From Stenotrophomonas sp. (GTDB taxonomy: Bacteria; Pseudomonadota; Gammaproteobacteria; Xanthomonadales; Xanthomonadaceae), in the NCBI GenBank assembly GCA_003510825.1, contig DOKO01000051.1, positions 432 through 13,684 of the forward strand: 13,253 nucleotides of DNA. Direction: 5' to 3'. The notes beneath the pieces are model-generated. The model worked only from the letters and a program-made list of their open reading frames with translations, had not been told where the DNA came from and did no database searches. The translations under genes and the position numbers were made by a program. Below, piece by piece: positions 1 to 6,601 of this stretch. The first letter of the stretch is position 1; each line of letters starts with the position of its first letter.

Positions 1-647
1 TGCTGGTCGACGATGGCTCGCGTGCATCGTGCGCCGAGGTACTGCAGGCGCTGGCGCAACGCGATGGGGTCGATCTGCTGCGGCTGGACGTGAACCAGGG
101 CAAGGGTGGGGCGATGCTGGCCGGCTTCGCCGAGGCCGCGCGCCGTGGCCACAGCCATGTGCTGCAGATCGATGCCGACGGCCAGCACGACACCAGCGAC
201 CTGCCGCGTTTCATCGCCGCCGCACGGGCGCGGCCGGACGCGGTCATCTGCGGTATTCCCGCCTACGATGCCAGCGTGCCCAAGGCCCGGCTGTATGGCC
301 GTTATGCCACCCATATCTGGGTCTGGATCAACACGCTGTCGCTGCACCTGCGCGACACCATGTGCGGCTTCCGGGTCTACCCGCTGCCGCCGGTGCTGCG
401 CCTGATCGGCCAGGAAACCATCGGCCGGCGCATGGACTTCGATACCGAAGTGATGGTGCGCCTGTACTGGCGGCAGGTGCCGGTGGAACACCTGGCCACC
501 CGTGTGACCTATCCGGCCGACGGTGTGTCGCACTTCGATGTGTGGCGCGACAACGTGCGCATCAGCCGCATGCACACCCGCCTGTTCTTCGGCATGCTGC
601 CGCGCGCGCCGCGCCTGCTGTGGCGCCGCCTGCAGGGGCAGGGTTGA
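1..647 (+). CDS. Family 2 glycosyltransferase, C-terminal part (5' truncated by window edge)
   Basis: The reading frame is open from position 3 to a TGA at 645-647, giving about 214 visible residues; the start lies upstream of the window. It begins in a VDDGS motif, followed by NQGKGGA and DADGQHD, the nucleotide-sugar and metal-binding signatures of GT-A fold, family 2 glycosyltransferases of the dolichol-phosphate-mannose-synthase type. Only some 10 to 20 residues of the usual N-terminus should be missing. A later RRMDFDTEVMVRLYW stretch fits the acceptor side of the domain. The acyltransferase gene follows after one base (TGAGATG). In APE clusters a glycosyltransferase and an LPLAT-type acyltransferase occur together, as I recall fused in Escherichia coli, and are thought to attach the polyene to a membrane-anchored sugar or lipid. 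The sugar donor and acceptor cannot be read from the sequence. The family call is firm and the role is inferred from context. Confidence 0.93.
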   Translation, partial: LVDDGSRASCAEVLQALAQRDGVDLLRLDVNQGKGGAMLAGFAEAARRGHSHVLQIDADGQHDTSDLPRFIAAARARPDAVICGIPAYDASVPKARLYGRYATHIWVWINTLSLHLRDTMCGFRVYPLPPVLRLIGQETIGRRMDFDTEVMVRLYWRQVPVEHLATRVTYPADGVSHFDVWRDNVRISRMHTRLFFGMLPRAPRLLWRRLQGQG

Positions 648-648
648 G

Positions 649-1590
649 ATGAGCCGCGCGCACGACGCACCGCATTGGGCCGACATCGGCGAATCCACTT
701 CGGTGGCCGGCGTGCTGTTCCTGTGCTGGGTGCACCGCTGGTTCGGGCGCTGGCCGTTCCGCCTGTGCGTATGGCCGGTGGTGGTCTGCCACTGGCTGGG
801 CAACCGGGTCGGCCGCCGCGCCTCGCTGCAGTACCTGCAGCGCCTGCAGGCGCACACCGGCGCGCTCGGCCATGCGCCGGGCTGGCGTGACAGCCTGCGC
901 CATTTCTTCAGCTTCGCCGACACGATGCTGGACAAGATCCTGGGCCTCGGCGGCCGTTACCCGCCCGAGCGCATCCACCTGCAGCGCGACCTGGTGCTGG
1001 GCAAGATCGCGCGCCGCGAAGGCGGCCTGATCCTGACCGCGCACATCGGCTGCCTGGAACTGTGCCAGGTGCTGGCCGAGCAGGTGCCCGGGTTCCGCAT
1101 CACCGTGCTGGTGCACACCGCGCATGCGCAGCGCTTCAACCGCCTGCTGCAGCGGCTGGACCCGCTGGCCGCGGTGGAACTGGTGCAGGTGACCGGGATG
1201 GGCCCGGCCACGGCGGTGATGCTGGCCGAGAAAGTTGCCTCGGGCGGCTTCGTGGCCATCGTCGGCGACCGCGTGCCGGTGCAGGGCGGGCGCAGCGTGA
1301 TGGCCGATTTCCTCGGCCACCGTGCGCCGTTCCCGATCGGCGCCTATGTGCTGGCGTCCGCGCTGGCGTGCCCGGTCTACACGATGTCCTGCCTGCACGA
1401 AGGCGATGGCTATCGCGTGGCCTTCGAACACTTTGCCGACCGCGTGGTGCTGCCGCGTGGTTCGCGTGACGCCGCACTGGCCGAACAGGCGCAGCGCTTC
1501 GCACGCTGGCTGGAACTCCAGGTCATCCAGTCCCCGCTGGATTGGTTCAATTTCTTCCCCTTCTGGGACCAGGCTCCTCATGACGATTGA
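649..1590 (+). CDS. LpxL/HtrB-like lysophospholipid acyltransferase (LPLAT superfamily)
   Basis: This 313-residue protein starts at ATG 649, one base after the glycosyltransferase stop. A hydrophobic segment near residues 20-50 (GVLFLCWVHRWFG to VWPVVVCHWL) fits the N-terminal membrane anchor of lipid A acyltransferases. The catalytic HX4E motif is intact as H132-IGCL-E137 within LTAHIGCLELCQ. A second block, GDRVP at about 206-210 followed by FLGHRAPFPIGAYVLA, resembles the acyl-binding region of LpxL/LpxM enzymes. The length matches that family. Family members move an acyl chain from acyl-ACP to a lipid or sugar acceptor at the inner membrane. Here the likely job is acylation of the aryl-polyene conjugate, either adding the polyene itself or a companion fatty acid; that is inferred from the cluster. 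It is not likely to be the housekeeping lipid A enzyme, because it is embedded in the pigment operon. The gene overlaps the lyase gene by 11 bases. Confidence 0.92.
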   Translation: MSRAHDAPHWADIGESTSVAGVLFLCWVHRWFGRWPFRLCVWPVVVCHWLGNRVGRRASLQYLQRLQAHTGALGHAPGWRDSLRHFFSFADTMLDKILGLGGRYPPERIHLQRDLVLGKIARREGGLILTAHIGCLELCQVLAEQVPGFRITVLVHTAHAQRFNRLLQRLDPLAAVELVQVTGMGPATAVMLAEKVASGGFVAIVGDRVPVQGGRSVMADFLGHRAPFPIGAYVLASALACPVYTMSCLHEGDGYRVAFEHFADRVVLPRGSRDAALAEQAQRFARWLELQVIQSPLDWFNFFPFWDQAPHDD

Positions 1591-3130
1591 CGCCGTACCC
1601 GTGTGCCGTTTCGGCGATGCACCGCTGACCATCGAAGACGTGGTTGCCCTGGCCCAGCGCCAGTGCGACGCCGCCCTGAGCGAGGCGCCGGCCTTCCGCG
1701 CGCACATCCAGCGCGGCGCCGATTTCCTCGACCGCCTGCTGCGCGAGGACGGCGTGATCTATGGCGTGACCACCGGCTACGGCGATTCGTGCACGGTGAA
1801 CATTCCGCCGGCGCTGGTGGCCGAGCTGCCGCACCACCTCTACACCTACCATGGCTGCGGCCTGGGCCGTTACCTGGACCCGGCCGAGACCCGCGCCGTG
1901 CTGGCCGCGCGCCTGGCCTCGCTGGTGCGTGGCATGTCCGGTGTCAGCGTGCAGCTGCTGGAAGGCCTGGCCACCCTGCTGCAGCACGACGTGCTGCCGC
2001 TGATCCCGGCCGAAGGCTCGGTGGGTGCCAGTGGTGACCTGACCCCGCTGTCCTACGTGGCCGCCGTGCTGTGTGGCGAGCGCGAGGTGCTGTTCGAAGG
2101 CCAGGTGCAGCCGGCCGGCCCGGTGCTGGCGAAGATCGGCATGACCCCGCTGAAGCTGCGGCCGAAGGAAGGCCTGGCGATCATGAACGGCACCGCGGTG
2201 ATGACCGGCCTGGCCTGCCTGGCCTGGCAGCGTGCCGATTACCTGGCCCGCATGGCCACCCGCCTGACCGCGTTCAACGTGCTGTCCAGCGACGGCAACG
2301 CGCATCACTTCGACGAGACCCTGTTCGCCGCCAAGCCGCACCCGGGCCAGGGCCGCATCGCCGCGCGCCTGCGCAGCGACCTGCACAGCGAGCGCCCGCC
2401 GCGCAACGAACAGCGCCTGCAGGACCGCTATTCGCTGCGCTGCGCGCCGCACGTGATCGGCGTGCTCGAAGACAGCCTGCCGTTCCTGCGCCAGCTGATC
2501 GAAACCGAACTGAACAGCGCCAACGACAACCCGCTGATCGATGCCGACGGCGAACGCATCCTGCACGGTGGCCACTTCTACGGCGGCCACATCGCACTGG
2601 CGATGGACACCCTGAAGAACACCGTGGCCAACGTCGCCGACCTGCTCGACCGGCAGCTGGCGCTGGTGGTCGATGCCCGCTACAACCACGGCCTGCCGGC
2701 CAACCTGTCGGCGGCCACCGGCCCGCGCGCGGCCATCAACCATGGCCTGAAGGCGCTGCAGATCAGCGTCTCCGCGTGGACTGCCGAGGCGCTGAAGCAG
2801 ACCATGCCGGCCAGCGTGTTCTCGCGTTCGACCGAATGCCACAACCAGGACAAGGTCAGCATGGGCACCATCGCCGCGCGCGACTGCCTGCGCGTGATCG
2901 AACTGACCGAGCAGGTGGTGGCCGCGATGCTGATCGCCGCACGCCAGGGCCTGGCCCTGCGCGAACGGGTTGGCCTGAACGCGCAGCTGCATGGCAGTCT
3001 GGCCGACATGTACGCCGACCTGGGGCAGCGCATCGCCCTGGTCGAAGAAGACCGCGCGCTGGATCGCGAACTGCGGGAACTGCTGGTGGAGATCCGCGCG
3101 CAACGCTGGGAGCTGTATGTCGGTGAATGA
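1580..3130 (+). CDS. MIO-type aromatic amino acid ammonia-lyase (HAL/TAL/PAL family)
   Basis: The protein has 516 residues from ATG 1580, which overlaps the end of the acyltransferase gene by 11 bases. The frame stays open further upstream, but the length and the overlap pattern of this operon favour this start. The Ala150-Ser151-Gly152 triad in GSVGASGDLTPLSY forms the MIO electrophile. Catalytic tyrosines are seen at Y61 (VIYGVTTGYG) and Y284 (QDRYSLRCAP). Also present are MNGT near 202-205, the ELNSANDNPL block at 310-319 and HNQDKVSMGT at 421-430. The protein eliminates ammonia from histidine, tyrosine or phenylalanine. In the substrate-selectivity position (HL in Rhodobacter tyrosine lyase, SH in histidine lyase, FL in phenylalanine lyase) my by-eye alignment gives Tyr90-His91, matching none exactly. 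The pigment-cluster setting suggests a role in aryl precursor supply, such as a cinnamate or coumarate, rather than histidine catabolism: no hut genes are adjacent. The substrate is unresolved. Confidence 0.93.
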   Translation: MTIDAVPVCRFGDAPLTIEDVVALAQRQCDAALSEAPAFRAHIQRGADFLDRLLREDGVIYGVTTGYGDSCTVNIPPALVAELPHHLYTYHGCGLGRYLDPAETRAVLAARLASLVRGMSGVSVQLLEGLATLLQHDVLPLIPAEGSVGASGDLTPLSYVAAVLCGEREVLFEGQVQPAGPVLAKIGMTPLKLRPKEGLAIMNGTAVMTGLACLAWQRADYLARMATRLTAFNVLSSDGNAHHFDETLFAAKPHPGQGRIAARLRSDLHSERPPRNEQRLQDRYSLRCAPHVIGVLEDSLPFLRQLIETELNSANDNPLIDADGERILHGGHFYGGHIALAMDTLKNTVANVADLLDRQLALVVDARYNHGLPANLSAATGPRAAINHGLKALQISVSAWTAEALKQTMPASVFSRSTECHNQDKVSMGTIAARDCLRVIELTEQVVAAMLIAARQGLALRERVGLNAQLHGSLADMYADLGQRIALVEEDRALDRELRELLVEIRAQRWELYVGE

Positions 3131-3548
3131 GGCAATCGAACTGGTCGGCGAGATTTCGCTGTCCCCGGCCTTCCATGACTGCGATCCGATGAACGTGGTC
3201 TGGCATGGCAACTACTTCAAGTACTTCGAGATCGCACGCTGCGCGCTGCTCAGCCGCTACGACTACGACTACCCGCAGATGCTCGAATCGGGCTACCTGT
3301 GGCCGGTGGTCGATGCACGGGTGAAGTACGTGCGCCCGCTGCTGTTCAACCAGGTGCTGCGCGTGGTCTCGCGCATCGTCGAATGGGAGAACCGGTTGAA
3401 GATCGAATACGAAATCATCGATGCGGAAAGCGGCCAGGTGCTGACCCGTGCGATGACCATCCAGGTCGCGGTGGACGCGGCCAGCAAGGAAATGCTGTAC
3501 CAGTGCCCGCCGGTGCTGTGGCAGCGTCTTGGAGTGCCTGCCCCGTGA
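3117..3548 (+). CDS. Hot-dog acyl thioesterase, 4HBT/YbgC type
   Basis: This 143-residue single hot-dog domain starts at ATG 3117, overlapping the lyase gene by 14 bases. Longer in-frame versions lie wholly inside the lyase and are unlikely. The segment AFHDCDPMNVVWHGNY at about 18-33, followed by FEIAR, is the family signature. The second Asp of DCDP (D23) lines up with the catalytic Asp17 of Pseudomonas 4-hydroxybenzoyl-CoA thioesterase, and the VVWHGNY turn fits the YbgC/4HBT group. Such enzymes hydrolyse acyl-CoA or acyl-ACP thioesters. In aryl-polyene clusters a thioesterase of this kind sits beside the glycosyltransferase/acyltransferase genes. It may release the finished chain or clear stalled acyl groups from the carrier protein; which of these applies is not visible. 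The gene ends in a GTGA overlap with the LolA-like gene. Confidence 0.9.
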   Translation: MSVNEAIELVGEISLSPAFHDCDPMNVVWHGNYFKYFEIARCALLSRYDYDYPQMLESGYLWPVVDARVKYVRPLLFNQVLRVVSRIVEWENRLKIEYEIIDAESGQVLTRAMTIQVAVDAASKEMLYQCPPVLWQRLGVPAP

Positions 3549-4189
3549 ATGCTTTCGTCCCGTCCCTGCGCACGGTACTCCCGCGCGCGCTGCTGTGCGC
3601 GCTGATGCTTGCTGCTGCGCCGCTGGTGCAGGCTGCCGATGCCGCCGTCGATGCGATCACCCAGGCGGTGGCGCGGCCCGACGTGCTGCGTGGCCAGTTC
3701 ACCCAGGAAAAGCAGGTCAGCGGCTTCAAGAACCCGCTGCGCTCGCAGGGCCAGTTCGTGGTCGCACGCCAGCACGGCGTGATCTGGACCACGCTGAAGC
3801 CGTTCCCGTCCGAAGTGGTGGTCACCGCCGACCGCATTCTCAGCCGCCAGCGTGATGGCAGCACCCGCGTCGAGCTGGATGCGCGCCAGCAGCCGGCGAT
3901 GCGCTCGGTCAATGCGATCATGTTCGCGCTGATGAGTGGCGACGTGCAGGCACTGTCGAGCCAGTTCAACGTGCAGGCCAGCCGCGAAGGGCAGGGCTGG
4001 CGGCTGAAGCTGACCCCGAAGTCGGCGATGCTGGCCAAGGCCTTCGAATCGCTGACCCTGCAGGGCGATCGCTACGTGCGCCAGGTGGAGATCGTGGAGG
4101 CCAACAAGGACCGCACGCAGATCCAGTTCAGCGCGCTGACCGAAGCGCCGGCCAGCCTGTCCGCCGACGAGGCGCGCCGCTTTGACTGA
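3545..4189 (+). CDS. LolA-like outer membrane lipoprotein carrier protein
   Basis: A 214-residue protein is read from GTG 3545, whose GTGA overlaps the thioesterase stop by 4 bases. The N-terminus has an Arg, a hydrophobic core (ALLCALMLAAAPL) and a likely signal peptidase I site after VQA near residue 30, so it should be periplasmic. The mature part shows features of LolA relatives: LRGQFTQEKQVSGFKNPLRSQG soon after the cleavage site, then WTTLKPFPSEVVVT. It ends in a strand-rich region (LTLQGDRYVRQVEIVEANKDRTQIQF). LolA proteins carry lipoproteins across the periplasm. In aryl-polyene clusters a LolA-like member is a steady neighbour of the MMPL exporter and is proposed to carry the polyene lipid, or a lipoprotein that acts on it, to the outer membrane. 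The specific cargo is inference. It is unlikely to be the housekeeping LolA because of its operon position. Confidence 0.85.
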   Translation: MNAFVPSLRTVLPRALLCALMLAAAPLVQAADAAVDAITQAVARPDVLRGQFTQEKQVSGFKNPLRSQGQFVVARQHGVIWTTLKPFPSEVVVTADRILSRQRDGSTRVELDARQQPAMRSVNAIMFALMSGDVQALSSQFNVQASREGQGWRLKLTPKSAMLAKAFESLTLQGDRYVRQVEIVEANKDRTQIQFSALTEAPASLSADEARRFD

Positions 4190-4190
4190 T

Positions 4191-6545
4191 ATGTCGACTG
4201 ACGCCGCAGGGAAGGGGTCGGAGCGCCTGCGTCGCTGGTGGCACTGGCTGGGCATTGCCTGGCTGCTGGTGCTGCTGGTGATGGGCGCGCAGCAGTGGCG
4301 CCTGTGGAGCCAGGAATCGCGGATCGACACCGACATCCTCGCCCTGCTGCCGCAGGATGCGCACGACCGCCTGCTGAGTGATGTCACCCGGCGCATCGCC
4401 GATGGCAGCTCGCGCCAGGTGGTGGTGCTGCTGGGCAGCCCCGATGGCGCCGCCGCCAAGCGCGCGCAGGCCGCCTTCGCCAAGGCCATGGCCAGCGATG
4501 CCGACAGCGGCCTGCTGGTGCCCAGCGGTTCGATCGAAGGCTGGTTCGACGAAGCGCGCGCGTTCTACGCGCCGTATCGCGACCGTCTGTTGACCCCCGG
4601 CCAGCGTGAACAGCTGCAGCAGGCCGAACCGAGCGCGCTGGCCGAACAGGCGCTGGGCGCGCTGTACGGTCCGATGGGCGCACCGCGGCTGACCGATTGG
4701 CGGCAGGACCCGCTGTCGCTGTGGCCACAGTGGTGGCAGCAGCAGGCACAGGGCTCCGGCCTGCGCCTGGGCGATGACGGCTTGCTGGAAGCCGAAGGCA
4801 AGCACTGGGCCGCGCTGCAGTTCGATACCCCGGGCTCGGCGTTCCAGCTCGATGGCGAGCGCCATATCGATGGCCTGCTTGAACGCGCTGGCCAGGCCGC
4901 CAAGGCCGCCGCCGCGGATCTGGAGATCCTGCATGCCGGCGTGCCGCTGCATGCCGAAGCGGCCGCCGTGCAGGCCAACCAGGAAATCAACACGATCGGC
5001 TGGGGCTCGCTGGCGGCGGTGCTGCTGCTGGTCTGGCTCGCGTTCCGTTCGCTGCGGCCGATCCTGCTGGTGGCCGCCTCGCTGCTGATCGGCTGCGGCG
5101 TGGCGCTGGCAGTGACCGTGCTGGTGTTCGGCAAAGTGCACGTGCTGACCCTGGTGTTCGGCGCGTCGCTGGTCGGCGTGGCCGAGGATTACGGCATTCA
5201 CTGGTTCGCATCGCGCCAGGCCGAGCCGGCCGATCGCCGCTGGAAGCTGCTCAAGCACCTGCTGCCGGGCCTGTGGCTGGCCCTGGTGACCAGTGCGCTG
5301 GCTTATCTGGCACTGGGCCTGGCCCCGTTCCCGGGCCTGCGGCAGATGGCCCTGTTCTCGGTGGTCGGCCTCGCCGGCGCGTTCCTCACGGTGATCTTCT
5401 GGTTCCCTTGGCTGGACGGCGGCGAGATCCGCCAGACCCGCTTCTCGCAGTGGCTGGGCAACACGCTGGAACATTTCCCGCGCCTGCATGGCACGCGCCC
5501 GGTCACCGTCTTCATCGTGGCCACGCTGGCGCTGTCGGCCATCGGCATCGTGCGCCTGCAGAGCAACGACGACCTGCGCAGCCTGCAGTCCTCGCCACCG
5601 GCGCTGATGGCCGAACAGATCCGTCTCAGCCAGCTGCTGGGCATGCCCAGCCCGGCGCAGTTCTACCTGGTGCAGGGCGCCGACGCCGGCCAGCTGCTGG
5701 AACGCGAAGAAGCGCTGACCGGACGCCTGCGTGCGCTGGCCAGTGACAAGCGCATCGGTGGCTACCGCGCGATCAGCGACTGGCTGCCGTCGCCGGCGCG
5801 CCAGCAGGCCGATGCCGCGCTGACCGCGAAGGTGGAACCGGGCGTGCTGTCGGCGGTGTCCGAAGCGGTGGGCGAGCCGTTGCCGCGGCCGGACTTCGCG
5901 GCCTCGCCGCTGACTGCCGAAGCCTTCCTCGCGTCGCCGGCCTCGAAGCCGTTCCGCCACCTGTGGGTGGGTGCAGTGGGTGGGCAGATGGTCAGCGTGG
6001 TGATGGTCGATGACCTCTCTCGCGCCGATGCGCTGGCCACCCTGCAGGGCGCGGCCGACGGCCTGCCCGGCGTGCGCTGGGTCGACCGCACGGCCGACTT
6101 CTCCAAGCTGTTGGGCCACTACCGCAAGCTGATGGGCGGGCTGCTGCTGGTCGGCATCGCGCTGGTGTTCGGCGCGCTGTGGCTGCGTTACCGCCGCCAG
6201 GCCTGGCGCGTGTTCGCTCCGACCCTGATCGCCGGTGCGCTCACCTTGGGCCTGCTCGGCCTGTTCGGCCAGCCGCTGCAGCTGTTCAACGTGCTGGCGC
6301 TGATGCTGCTGCTGGGCATGGGCATCGACTACGGCATCTTCCTGATCGAGCACCGCGGCGATGCCAGTGCCTGGCTGGCGGTGTGCGTGGGCGCGGCCAG
6401 CACCTGGTTGTCGTTCGGCCTGCTGGGCCTGTCGCAGACGCCGGCGCTGCGCGCGTTCGGCCTCACCCTGCTGTTCGGCATCGGCCTGGTCTGGCTGATC
6501 TCGCCGCTGTTCCGTCCGCCGCCGCACGACCTGCCGCCGGCCTGA
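4191..6545 (+). CDS. MMPL/RND-family membrane exporter
   Basis: The protein has 784 residues from ATG 4191, one base after the LolA-like stop; an in-frame TTG at 4182 is an alternative start. The architecture is that of a two-fold repeated MMPL transporter. TM1 lies at about 18-33, with a periplasmic domain to about 265. A helix bundle at 268-410 contains VAEDYGIHWF, with D333-Y334. TM7 is at about 435-455, with a second periplasmic domain to about 645. A second bundle at 646-773 contains GMGIDYGIFLIEHRG, with D713-Y714. The paired Asp-Tyr residues match the proton relay described for MmpL3. Proteins of this family export lipids or glycolipids using the proton gradient. With the LolA-like carrier upstream and a lipoprotein downstream, it most likely flips or exports the lipid-linked pigment from the inner membrane. 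Family assignment is firm; the cargo is inferred. Confidence 0.93.
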   Translation: MSTDAAGKGSERLRRWWHWLGIAWLLVLLVMGAQQWRLWSQESRIDTDILALLPQDAHDRLLSDVTRRIADGSSRQVVVLLGSPDGAAAKRAQAAFAKAMASDADSGLLVPSGSIEGWFDEARAFYAPYRDRLLTPGQREQLQQAEPSALAEQALGALYGPMGAPRLTDWRQDPLSLWPQWWQQQAQGSGLRLGDDGLLEAEGKHWAALQFDTPGSAFQLDGERHIDGLLERAGQAAKAAAADLEILHAGVPLHAEAAAVQANQEINTIGWGSLAAVLLLVWLAFRSLRPILLVAASLLIGCGVALAVTVLVFGKVHVLTLVFGASLVGVAEDYGIHWFASRQAEPADRRWKLLKHLLPGLWLALVTSALAYLALGLAPFPGLRQMALFSVVGLAGAFLTVIFWFPWLDGGEIRQTRFSQWLGNTLEHFPRLHGTRPVTVFIVATLALSAIGIVRLQSNDDLRSLQSSPPALMAEQIRLSQLLGMPSPAQFYLVQGADAGQLLEREEALTGRLRALASDKRIGGYRAISDWLPSPARQQADAALTAKVEPGVLSAVSEAVGEPLPRPDFAASPLTAEAFLASPASKPFRHLWVGAVGGQMVSVVMVDDLSRADALATLQGAADGLPGVRWVDRTADFSKLLGHYRKLMGGLLLVGIALVFGALWLRYRRQAWRVFAPTLIAGALTLGLLGLFGQPLQLFNVLALMLLLGMGIDYGIFLIEHRGDASAWLAVCVGAASTWLSFGLLGLSQTPALRAFGLTLLFGIGLVWLISPLFRPPPHDLPPA

Positions 6546-6589
6546 CCGCGCTGTACCGCACACCCTTCCTTTCCACCTGATCGAGCAAC

Positions 6590-6594
6590 AAGGA
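6590..6594 (+). promoter_or_regulatory. Ribosome binding site of the halogenase-like gene
   Basis: AAGGA ends 7 bases before ATG 6602. It lies in the only gap of appreciable length (55 bases) inside the pigment operon, so this gene has its own well-placed Shine-Dalgarno sequence instead of relying on overlap with the previous stop codon. I see no convincing promoter or terminator in the gap. Confidence 0.6.
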
Positions 6595-6601
6595 CGCACC
6601 G

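Noticed and set aside
1322..1579. N-terminal extension of the lyase frame
   Set aside because: The extension lies inside the acyltransferase gene and has an Arg/Ser/Pro-rich shadow composition; ATG 1580 gives the normal family length and an operon-like overlap.
1547..3211. Open frame of 554 codons on the - strand antisense to the lyase gene
   Set aside because: Same compositional shadow; no recognisable motif, and the + strand carries the complete MIO lyase.
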